Shown: positions 1 through 5,674 of the stretch, one piece after another
Layout of the letters: every line of letters begins with the position of its first letter
Position numbering within the stretch: position 1 is the stretch's first letter
NCBI GenBank assembly: GCA_002503705.1
Contig: DASH01000012.1
Location: 1-18,117, forward strand
Length of the DNA: 18,117 nucleotides
Source: Candidatus Woesearchaeota archaeon UBA153
Lineage (GTDB): Archaea > Nanobdellota > Nanobdellia > Woesearchaeales > UBA525
Direction: 5' to 3'
The notes under the pieces: model-generated
Seen by the model: only the letters and a program-made list of their open reading frames with translations
Database searches by the model: none
Told to the model about the DNA's origin: nothing
Program-made: the position numbers and the translations under genes

Positions 1-33
1 GTGAAGAGGAAGATTAGTGAAGAGGGAGGCAAC

Positions 34-969
34 TCACGTTGCGGTGGCCGCTTGGAAGACAATCGTCCCGTTGCATTGGCCGTACGGGTTCGGCGGGACA
101 TAGAGCTGCCAGTACGTCGTGTTCTGCGGCGGCGCGCCAGGGTCGGTCTGCATCTCGACCGTCAGCCCGTCGATGGTCTGGAAATCCGAAGTGAGCGCAG
201 TCTTAGTCAGCCAGTCGACCGCGGGGTCGGTGCTGAAACGCTCGTTGTCGACGGAGATGTTCCCGACGGTGCAGTTCAGCGCGAGGCCGTCGTTATCGAC
301 GGCGCCGTAGCCTTTCACGCTGATGTTGATGTTCTGGTTCCCGATGTTCTTGACGATCGCGGTCTTGTTCTCCGAAGTGTCGCCGACGGCGAGGTCGCCG
401 TAGTCGATCGTGTAGAGCGAAGGCGTGCTGATGTTGAGCGCGAGGAGCGCGTCGATGGTCGTCGTGTTGTCGGGAGTGTTATCCGTTGCCGAGGAGTTGT
501 CCGTCACGGTCGCGTTGCACGTCCACGTGCCGTTCAGCGCGTGATACAGGACGAAGAAGCCGCACGTCCAGTTCGCGTAGTTCCCGGTCGAGCTCACGTT
601 CGTGCAGCTGTTGTTCGTGTAGTGGGTGTTGTTGTTGTCCGCGGCGCCCGCCGTTGAAGTGCTGTGGTAGAAGACGGCAGTGACATTCTCGATGTCGTCG
701 TACCCGTTCCAGTCGCGAATCGTCAGGTTGCAATAGACGAGCTTCGTCGTCCCCGCATTGAGCGTGACGGAAGAGGGCAATTGGACGGCCATGATCTCGG
801 GCCGCGCGTTCGTGATGTTCACTTTCGTGTCGACCGAGACGTTCCGGTAGTTCGGGTCGAAGCTGTAGCTGTACGAGAAGAGCGCGTTGTAGAGCGCTAT
901 CGCTGTGACGAGGACGAGGAGTGCGAGGAGGAGGCGTCGTTTCGAGGACGCCGTTCCTGCGCGTTCCAT
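34..969 (-). CDS. Secreted/membrane-anchored Asn-rich glycoprotein-like protein
   Basis: Hydrophobic N-terminal segment (LLLALLVLVTAIALYNAL) after a basic stretch (SSKRR), then an ectodomain rich in Asn, Thr and Ser. I count about twenty N-x-S/T sequons (for example NVT, NNS, NWT, NGT, NKT), so it is probably heavily N-glycosylated on the cell surface. A motif around LVYCNLTIRDWNGYDDIENVTAVFY, followed by paired Cys (NNSC, NWTC, TWTC), resembles a domain common in secreted proteins of DPANN archaea. No catalytic motif is visible. The frame can begin at GTG 978, ATG 972 or ATG 969. GGTGG at 979-975 lies five nt before ATG 969, so I chose that start. It is the last gene of the minus-strand operon, 33 nt after the stop of the preceding secreted-protein gene, with no promoter between. 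Function unknown; surface location is well supported. Confidence 0.8.
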   Translation of the reverse strand: MERAGTASSKRRLLLALLVLVTAIALYNALFSYSYSFDPNYRNVSVDTKVNITNARPEIMAVQLPSSVTLNAGTTKLVYCNLTIRDWNGYDDIENVTAVFYHSTSTAGAADNNNTHYTNNSCTNVSSTGNYANWTCGFFVLYHALNGTWTCNATVTDNSSATDNTPDNTTTIDALLALNISTPSLYTIDYGDLAVGDTSENKTAIVKNIGNQNINISVKGYGAVDNDGLALNCTVGNISVDNERFSTDPAVDWLTKTALTSDFQTIDGLTVEMQTDPGAPPQNTTYWQLYVPPNPYGQCNGTIVFQAATAT

Positions 970-1002
970 CATGTCCACCTTGTCCTTGTTCCTCGCTCGG
1001 AT

Positions 1003-1725
1003 TCAGCCGAGCTCGACGTAAAAGTAGTACGTCAATGGCGATTGCACGTGGCTCTCGCCGACGATGAGTTGGAAGTCGTAGCTGTAGCCGTTATAGCCAG
1101 TCGTGTCGTCGTTGATGATTGCGACGTAGACGAGCTGCTGGTTCGCGTCCTGCATGAGGAACTCTTGGAAGTCCGCCGTGTTGTTCTGGCCTTGGCTCGC
1201 GTTGTTCACGTAGAGCGAGGTCATGTTGCAGCTGCTCAGCGTCGTCCCCGCGACGACCGTCGCGTCGTGGTTGGTGCTGTTGAACGTGCTCGTGATGCTG
1301 TCCACTTCGCTCGCGGTCATGTTCAGCTTCACCATGTACGTGTTGAGGGTTGTGATGTTCGCGCACGCGACAGAGCTGAAGTCAAGCGTTGTGTTCGACG
1401 CATAGACTTCTCCGGTGATCGTGGCGAAGCTCCAATCGTAGATCGTGTTGTTGCTCGCGTCGTCCAAGGTGAGCGCGCCGGAGACGTTTCCCACGTAGGC
1501 TTTCCAGTGCTGGTCCTGTTGCGTCGCGTTCAGCACGACGGTCGTGATCGTGCCGCGGTTGCTCGTGAAGGAGTCCGGCGTCGACATCGCCCGTTCTGAC
1601 GTCGTGATGTTCGTGAAGGCGGCGCCGACTGGCGTCGCGAGCGAAACCTTGATGATGACGAGCGAGAAAATCAGCAGGAGGGCGAGGAGTCCCGCGAGTC
1701 GCCGGTATCGTCCGTCAGTCGTCAT
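1003..1725 (-). CDS. Secreted protein, paralogue of the upstream gene
   Basis: About 240 aa with an N-terminal hydrophobic segment (LAGLLALLLIFSLVIIKVSLA) after a short basic region: signal peptide or anchor. The body shares a clear pattern with the protein at 1975-2733: QHWKAYVGNVSGALTLDDASN against QHWQGYYGEVTGTIVLADVN, then TIYDWSFATITGEVYAS against TMYNWSLTTISGEIYAT, and YSYDFQLIVGE...YYFYVELG against GAWDFELMVGE...YYFWVELG. The two are diverged tandem duplicates. The ectodomain has many N-x-S/T sequons. A GTG at 1734 could extend the frame, but that GTG is part of AGGTG (1736-1732), a Shine-Dalgarno site six nt before ATG 1725, so ATG 1725 is preferred. No TATA element is seen in the 240-nt upstream spacer, so co-transcription with the upstream genes is likely. 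This secreted family is known to me from DPANN genomes; its role is unknown. Confidence 0.82.
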   Translation of the reverse strand: MTTDGRYRRLAGLLALLLIFSLVIIKVSLATPVGAAFTNITTSERAMSTPDSFTSNRGTITTVVLNATQQDQHWKAYVGNVSGALTLDDASNNTIYDWSFATITGEVYASNTTLDFSSVACANITTLNTYMVKLNMTASEVDSITSTFNSTNHDATVVAGTTLSSCNMTSLYVNNASQGQNNTADFQEFLMQDANQQLVYVAIINDDTTGYNGYSYDFQLIVGESHVQSPLTYYFYVELG

Positions 1726-1731
1726 CAGTGT

Positions 1732-1736
1732 CACCT
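1732..1736 (-). promoter_or_regulatory. Shine-Dalgarno AGGTG deciding the start at 1725
   Basis: AGGTG on the minus strand followed by six nt and then ATG at 1725. It matches the GGAGGTGATC-type site expected for archaeal 16S rRNA and argues against the in-frame GTG at 1734, which overlaps it. Confidence 0.6.
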
Positions 1737-1974
1737 GTCGTCAGTCTCTTCCGTCAGTCTCTATCGTCAGTCTCTGGTTGTCGTGTCGTCACTCGTTCCG
1801 CCAGTCTCGTGTCGTCGTTCAGTTTCCCGTCAGTGGTTCTCGTGTTCGTCGTCGTTCTTCGTGCCGTTCTTCGCGGTTCTTCGTCGTTCTTCAACCGTCA
1901 TCTCTTCTTCGTCCGGAAAGGCGTTGTCAAGGAATGGAAAGGTGGTTTCGAAAAGCGTTTTGAAGAGTCTAGCT
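1735..1974 (-). repeat. Low-complexity purine-rich (minus strand) intergenic spacer
   Basis: The 240-nt spacer between two secreted-protein genes is low complexity. Plus-strand 1735-1785 carries repeated GTCAGTCTCT-like units, and 1840-1905 carries repeated GTTCTTC units. On the transcribed minus strand this reads as purine-rich AGAGACTGACG and GAAGAACG repeats. No TATA box, tRNA or convincing coding frame is seen, so it is probably an untranslated linker inside the operon. Confidence 0.5.
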
Positions 1975-2733
1975 TCAGCTGCCGAGTTCGACCCAGAAGT
2001 AATACTGGACCGTCGCCGGAGCACCGGGCTCTTCCGACTCGCCGACCATGAGCTCGAAGTCCCAAGCGCCGTTGTCGAAACCGGTCGCTTCGTTCTCCAG
2101 AATGGTCGTGTAGACGATGTTCGAGGCACCGTCGAGCAGGAGGACTTGGTAGAAGTCCGTCGAGTCAGCACCTGATTCGTCGAACGCGTTCGTCGACCAG
2201 CAAGTGTTCAAGCCGATAGGCGTCGCACCGACTGAGAAGGCAGGGTGGTCTTTTTGGTTGAACGTCATATTGACGGAGTCCGCGTCAGCGTTTGTCATGT
2301 TCAAGTAAGCGTCTTCCGTGACGATGTCCGCAACGTCAGCACATCCGACACCCGCCCACGTCGGAGCCGCTTCGCGCGTCGCGTATATCTCGCCCGAGAT
2401 GGTCGTCAAGGACCAGTTGTACATCGTCTTGTTGTTCACGTCGGCGAGCACAATCGTACCGGTGACCTCGCCGTAGTAACCTTGCCAGTGCTGCGTGATG
2501 GTGAGCGCGCTGATGTTGAGCGGGGTGACGTAGCCGCCTTGCGCGTCGACGCTCTGGGCCTCGATGAGGCTCAGATTGCGCTGCGTCGCCGTCCCTTCAG
2601 TAAGGGTCAGGGGCGCAACAGGGTCCGCCATGACGTACGTCGCGCAGAGGAGCGCGGCGAGCGCCAACATCACGAATATCGTTGCGAGTCGTTGCTGCAT
2701 AGTTTCCACCTTCCTATTCCTTTTGAACTTCAT
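1975..2733 (-). CDS. Secreted protein, QHWQGYYG family
   Basis: 252 aa if begun at ATG 2733. A basic n-region precedes a hydrophobic stretch (LATIFVMLALAALLCATYVMA), a likely signal peptide, with cleavage possible after VMA. The mature part holds QHWQGYYGEVTGTIVL, MYNWSLTTISGEIYAT and a C-terminal WDFELMVGE...YYFWVELGS, all shared with the downstream paralogue at 1003-1725. Two starts are credible. ATG 2733 overlaps the stop of the upstream regulator as ATGA and has GGTGA seven nt before it (2745-2741). ATG 2700 has GGTGG five nt before it (2710-2706) and gives a shorter n-region. I list the coupled start. Both forms keep the signal peptide. It is the second gene of the operon and presumably an extracellular structural or binding protein; no enzyme motif is visible. 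Confidence 0.82.
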   Translation of the reverse strand: MKFKRNRKVETMQQRLATIFVMLALAALLCATYVMADPVAPLTLTEGTATQRNLSLIEAQSVDAQGGYVTPLNISALTITQHWQGYYGEVTGTIVLADVNNKTMYNWSLTTISGEIYATREAAPTWAGVGCADVADIVTEDAYLNMTNADADSVNMTFNQKDHPAFSVGATPIGLNTCWSTNAFDESGADSTDFYQVLLLDGASNIVYTTILENEATGFDNGAWDFELMVGESEEPGAPATVQYYFWVELGS

Positions 2734-3365
2734 TTTTTCTTCACCCCTTCCTCTTTGAGGAGTGCGGGGATGATGGTGCCAGGGTCGTAGAGGATGTACA
2801 AGCTTCTCGGGAGTTCCTTGCCCGGCTTGTCCGAGTGGAGGGTCGTGAACGTGACGTCGTGCGTCGCGCCGGAAGGGTCGGTGATCGAGACGGGAGCGAG
2901 TCTCTTCCCGAGCTCGTGGTCGCGCGAGAGGATGACGAAGCGCGGGTGCGCGGCAGACTCGTCGATGGCGAGCGCGTCGATCTTCGGGAGGTGGTGCTCG
3001 ATGGACCAGAACGCCTTCTCGAGGGCGTAGTGGAGTTCGTGCCGTCCCGAGAACCAGATCTTGAGGATGACTTTGTTGTACGCGCTCAACGGCACGTGCT
3101 TCTTCTCGACGAAGTCGTTCGCCGTCGCGATGAGGAAGCTGTGGTTGCCGGCGAGGCTGTAGAGGATGCGCGGCTGTCCTTTGTCGCGGTTCGGGACTCG
3201 TTCGCTCTTGACGAGGCCGGCCATCTCCAAGAGTCTGAGTTGTTGGCTGACGTTCGCGACGCTCGTCCCGCTGCGCGCGGCGAGCTCGATGGGCGAGAGT
3301 TGTTGTTCAGAAAGGAGCTTGAGGATCTCCCATTTGCTCGCCGTGAAGAGCGTCTCTTGTTCCAT
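2730..3365 (-). CDS. ArsR-like winged-helix transcriptional regulator
   Basis: 211 aa. The N-terminal ~75 residues form a winged helix: SKWEILKLLSEQQLSPIELA (helix 1-2), RSGTSVANVSQQLRLLEMAGLV (recognition helix), then a wing with PNRDKGQPRILYSL. This matches the ArsR/MarR-type domain of many archaeal regulators. The remaining ~135 residues form an archaeal-specific domain with no ligand motif I recognise and no membrane segment, so the protein is cytoplasmic. It is the first gene of the operon, and its stop overlaps the ATG of the next gene (ATGA at 2733-2730), so it is translationally coupled to secreted proteins it may control. The start ATG 3365 lacks a strong Shine-Dalgarno site and lies six nt after the stop of a short upstream frame (3372-3467). 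Autoregulation is plausible given a small inverted repeat at 3479-3492 in the leader. Confidence 0.85.
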   Translation of the reverse strand: MEQETLFTASKWEILKLLSEQQLSPIELAARSGTSVANVSQQLRLLEMAGLVKSERVPNRDKGQPRILYSLAGNHSFLIATANDFVEKKHVPLSAYNKVILKIWFSGRHELHYALEKAFWSIEHHLPKIDALAIDESAAHPRFVILSRDHELGKRLAPVSITDPSGATHDVTFTTLHSDKPGKELPRSLYILYDPGTIIPALLKEEGVKKK

Positions 3366-3371
3366 CAGTCG

Positions 3372-3467
3372 TCACTGCCCGCGTCGTTGCTGCAATCGTC
3401 GTTGCTGCGCGTCGTCGTTCCGGATCCGAGTGCGGTTCCGGTAGCGTTTTACCGTCGAGGAAATCAT
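3372..3467 (-). CDS. Possible 31-codon upstream ORF in the regulator leader
   Basis: ATG at 3467 is preceded by GGTGA (only three nt spacing). It opens a 31-codon frame that ends in TGA at 3374-3372, six nt before the regulator ATG and in the same frame as it. The peptide is very basic (about ten Arg plus one Lys) and looks like no family. It lies inside the ~130-nt leader predicted from the TATA box at 3518-3525. It could be a translated leader that feeds ribosomes to the regulator, or chance. Composition alone cannot decide. Confidence 0.2.
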   Translation of the reverse strand: MISSTVKRYRNRTRIRNDDAQQRRLQQRRGQ

Positions 3468-3478
3468 CCCTCACCAGT

Positions 3479-3492
3479 ATACGCTTTCGTAT
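3479..3492. promoter_or_regulatory. Short inverted repeat ATACG-CTTT-CGTAT
   Basis: Perfect 5-bp arms with a 4-nt loop, located at about the predicted transcription start of the winged-helix operon, some 26 nt or more downstream of its TATA box. Position fits an operator for autoregulation or a 5'-end hairpin. Function is inferred. Confidence 0.3.
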
Positions 3493-3517
3493 CTTAGTTT
3501 CTTTAGAGATATACTTA

Positions 3518-3525
3518 TATTTAAA
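3518..3525 (-). promoter_or_regulatory. TATA box with BRE for the winged-helix/secreted-protein operon
   Basis: Minus strand reads CCGAAAGG then TTTAAATA, a textbook archaeal BRE plus box A. Transcription would start near 3495 and leave a leader of about 130 nt before the regulator ATG at 3365. It is the only strong promoter seen upstream of the four minus-strand genes. Confidence 0.65.
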
Positions 3526-3842
3526 CCTTTCGGTGATTTCTCTAGTACTGTAGTGAAGAAAACACGGAAGTAGTCACAATCGCAAAATACAATAGTTAAG
3601 AAAGACCTCAAAAGAAAGAAACTACACTACTTAAGAAAAAAATGAATTAGGGGGTTATACGGCGCGGGGACGAATCCTCGAACATTTGGAGACGGACGAT
3701 GCCGGAAAAGACGACGAGGTGGAGAAGAAGACGTTCGAGAACGAAGACGGAAAAACAGAAAGAGCGGAGAACAAACAGAGAACGAAGAGAGAACGAAGAG
3801 CGCACAAACAGAGAGCGGACAGAAAACGAACAGAGAACAAAC
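3526..3842. other. AT-rich then purine-rich spacer without a confident gene
   Basis: 3526-3660 is AT-rich with several A/T runs and no RNA gene that I can fold. 3700-3842 is purine-rich on the plus strand and built from degenerate GAACGAAGA/GAGAACAAAC units. The latter part is open in the GIDE frame from ATG 3699, but its codons (AGA, GAA, ACA, AAA) have low GC at position 3. The GIDE gene proper is strongly GC3-biased, so I treat this stretch as non-coding. Confidence 0.45.
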
Positions 3843-3849
3843 TTTATTA
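3843..3849 (+). promoter_or_regulatory. TATA-like box for the GIDE gene (leaderless start)
   Basis: TTTATTA centred 27 nt before GTG 3873, the distance expected when the first nucleotide of the mRNA is the start codon. There is no Shine-Dalgarno site before that GTG. The box is weaker than others in the window. Confidence 0.45.
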
Positions 3850-3872
3850 GCCCTCCCCACTTCACCGTCGTC

Positions 3873-4637
3873 GTGGTAAACCCGCTCATCGTCCTCCCGC
3901 TCCCCGGCATCATCATCGGCGTCGGACTCCTCTGGCTCGGCTACTCGTCGATGAAGACGAAACGCCTCATCGAAGACACGCCGACGTCGAAGATTCGTTC
4001 GATAGCGATGGGGTTCGTCGAAGTGAAAGGACTCGTCGAGAAGGGGGAGCGGACCATCGCCGCGCCAATCTCAGGAGACGCGTGCTGCGCGTACCGTTGC
4101 GACGTCGAAGCGCTGCAGCGCGACGAAGACGGCGACGAGCACTGGCGGAGGGTCAAGAGCGTCTCGGGCGGCGTCCCGTTCTTCGTGAAAGACGAGACTG
4201 GGCGAGTGCTCATCGACCCGAAAGCGGCGAACGTGACGGTGAAGCTCACGAACGGGTGGGGCTCGGCGCTCACGAAAGACCCTCCGAAGAACGTGCAGCA
4301 GTTCCTCGAGAAAGAAGGCGTGAAGTTCAAGAACGTGATCGGGTTGAACAAGACGATGCGCTACCAGGAGTTCTTGCTCGTGCCGAAGATGACCGTCTAC
4401 GTGCTCGGCGTCGCGGGCTCGAATCCTCACGTCGCCGCGGGAAGCGCGGTGAAGAGCGTCGACCGCGTCATGATCTCCGCGGGCGACTTGCCGAAGCTCT
4501 TCACCATCACCGACACGCCGGAGCACGCGCTCGTCAAGCAGTTCACGCTGCGCATGTACGCGGGCCTCATCGTGGGCGGCGTCATCCTCCTCGGCAGTCT
4601 CTGGTTCCTCCTGCTCATCGCCGCGGCGACGAGCTGA
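3873..4637 (+). CDS. GIDE-domain (MUL1-like) membrane protein without RING
   Basis: 254 aa from GTG 3873. A transmembrane helix at residues 5-24 (LIVLPLPGIIIGVGLLWLGY) is followed by the family signature RLIEDTPTSKIRSIAMGFVEVKG, then a PISGDACCAYRCDVEA strand region, a GGVPFFVKDETGRVLIDP segment and a C-terminal helix (AGLIVGGVILLGSLWFLLLIAAA). This is the GIDE domain of human MUL1 (Pfam GIDE), common in archaeal and bacterial membrane proteins. Eukaryotic members add a C-terminal RING finger; none is present here, so ubiquitin-ligase activity should not be assumed. An in-frame ATG at 3699 with GGAG seven nt upstream would add 58 Arg/Glu-rich residues, but that stretch has low GC3. The gene stands alone and converges on the gene at 4874-5548. 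Function in Archaea is unknown. Confidence 0.85.
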   Translation: MVNPLIVLPLPGIIIGVGLLWLGYSSMKTKRLIEDTPTSKIRSIAMGFVEVKGLVEKGERTIAAPISGDACCAYRCDVEALQRDEDGDEHWRRVKSVSGGVPFFVKDETGRVLIDPKAANVTVKLTNGWGSALTKDPPKNVQQFLEKEGVKFKNVIGLNKTMRYQEFLLVPKMTVYVLGVAGSNPHVAAGSAVKSVDRVMISAGDLPKLFTITDTPEHALVKQFTLRMYAGLIVGGVILLGSLWFLLLIAAATS

Positions 4638-4839
4638 ACGTTCTCTCACGGCACTCGTTCTTTCCACGATTTCGCTCGACGCGTTCGCGGGACTCCTCGA
4701 GAAGAAGGGAGCGGGGCGGGAAAGGACGTGAAGGAGAGGATGTAGAAGAAAGGGCGTGGGGGGAAAAGGGAGTGAGAGTACAGAGGATTGGGGAAGCGAA
4801 CGAGAAAAAAGGAAGGGAAGAAGAAAGAGGAGAAGAAGA
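4638..4839 (+). repeat. Polypurine spacer between convergent genes
   Basis: Most of this spacer is G/A on the plus strand, with runs such as GGAAGGGAAGAAGAAAGAGG. It separates the convergent GIDE gene and the 224-aa gene. No coding frame or RNA gene is supported. It may serve as a pyrimidine-rich termination zone for the minus-strand gene. Confidence 0.5.
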
Positions 4840-4869
4840 AAGAAAGAAAAAGAGAAGAGAAAGTCTCTT
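4840..4869 (-). terminator. Hairpin plus U-rich tract after the 224-aa gene
   Basis: On the minus strand, AAGAGA-CTT-TCTCTT (4869-4855) is followed by CTCTTTTTCTTTC, starting five nt after the stop codon. U-rich tracts terminate archaeal RNA polymerase; the short hairpin may be incidental. Confidence 0.45.
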
Positions 4870-4873
4870 CCTC

Positions 4874-5548
4874 TCAGAATTCTCGGTCCGGCGCGCGATC
4901 CATGCGCGTGAACGCTTCAGGCGAGGGCTTCGGTTTCTTCCACTTGTAACCCTCTTCCGGGAACCAAGCGCGCGGCATCGGCTCGCTCGTGGACATCTCG
5001 AAGAACTCCTTGATCTCGTTCTCTTGGCGCTTCGCCAATTCACGACACTTGTCGACGTGATTCTCCAGCTCGTTGTTCAACAAGTATTCGTAGAACCACT
5101 TCTGGAACTTGCCGCCCATCAGCTTGCTGACGAACGACTTGTCCCACTTGTTCGCCGGGTCGACCTGGACCCACCACCAGACGCGCAGGACGATACCGAG
5201 CTTATCAGCCTTCACCTTCTTCTCATCATAGAGCACCTCTGTCGGCTTGGACCCGAAGTTCTGCCAGTCCATCTTGCAGACATAGGTGAGGTACGCGTTG
5301 ACGGGGCGGTAGCCGCGCCACCAGATCAAGTTCTCCTGGACGCCGTCCGGGCGGATGCGGTGCAGGTAGAAATCTTCGAACTTGGTGTCCCCGCTCCAAT
5401 GCTTCATCTGCTCCTTGACGAACCAGCTGTAGATGTACATGTACAAGTCGCTCAGGGAGAGGATACCGCCCTTCTCGACCTCGAAGTAGCAGACGCTAAT
5501 GTCCTTCCACGTGTCGCCACGGAGAATGCCCGGCATCGGCTCTTGCAT
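4874..5548 (-). CDS. Conserved hypothetical Trp/Tyr-rich protein
   Basis: 224 aa from ATG 5548. I do not recognise a named family, though the pattern resembles conserved DPANN hypotheticals. Visible features are MPGILRGDTWKDISVCYFEVEKGG, a FEDFYLHRIRPDGVQENLIWWRGYR segment, a strand-rich YLTYVCKMDWQNFG, then VLYDEKKVKADKLGIVLRVWWWVQVDPANKWD and a C-terminal helical part (FQKWFYEYLLNNELENHVDKCRELAKRQENEIKEFFEM). It has eleven Trp and no signal peptide or membrane helix, so it is probably cytoplasmic or membrane-peripheral. Its alternating strands and aromatic residues recall a structural or binding domain. It is transcribed alone from a TATA box at 5580-5573. The frame stays open far upstream of 5548, but that part is antisense to the divergent surface-protein gene and is not real. 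Confidence 0.75.
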   Translation of the reverse strand: MQEPMPGILRGDTWKDISVCYFEVEKGGILSLSDLYMYIYSWFVKEQMKHWSGDTKFEDFYLHRIRPDGVQENLIWWRGYRPVNAYLTYVCKMDWQNFGSKPTEVLYDEKKVKADKLGIVLRVWWWVQVDPANKWDKSFVSKLMGGKFQKWFYEYLLNNELENHVDKCRELAKRQENEIKEFFEMSTSEPMPRAWFPEEGYKWKKPKPSPEAFTRMDRAPDREF

Positions 5549-5572
5549 GAACCCCCTCTTTCCGAAGAGAAG

Positions 5573-5580
5573 TTTAAAAA
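5573..5580 (-). promoter_or_regulatory. TATA box for the 224-aa gene
   Basis: Minus strand GATACC then TTTTTAAA, centred about 28 nt before ATG 5548, predicting a leader of only a few nt. GGGGG sits just before the ATG but would be barely transcribed. It lies back to back with the promoter at 5640-5647. Confidence 0.55.
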
Positions 5581-5639
5581 GGTATCGCCGGGGCGGGCTC
5601 TTGACAAATGAACGGTCACCAGCGTCAGGCGACGAAACT

Positions 5640-5647
5640 TTTATATA
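5640..5647 (+). promoter_or_regulatory. BRE plus TATA box for the surface protein at 5675
   Basis: GACGAAAC followed by T and then TTTATATA: a near-consensus BRE/box A pair. Its centre is 31 nt before ATG 5675, so transcription should begin around 5670, leaving a leader of about five nt (AGGG before the ATG). Confidence 0.7.
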
Positions 5648-5674
5648 CACTACTCCTCGGGAGTCCGAACAGGG

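Noticed and set aside
3655..3695. Possible tRNA T-arm-like sequence (GGGGACGAATCCTC)
   Set aside because: The loop does not match TTCRANY, and no acceptor, D or anticodon arm can be built around it on either strand.
3873..4637. E3 ubiquitin ligase annotation
   Set aside because: Only the GIDE domain is shared with MUL1; there is no RING finger and no ubiquitin-system gene nearby.
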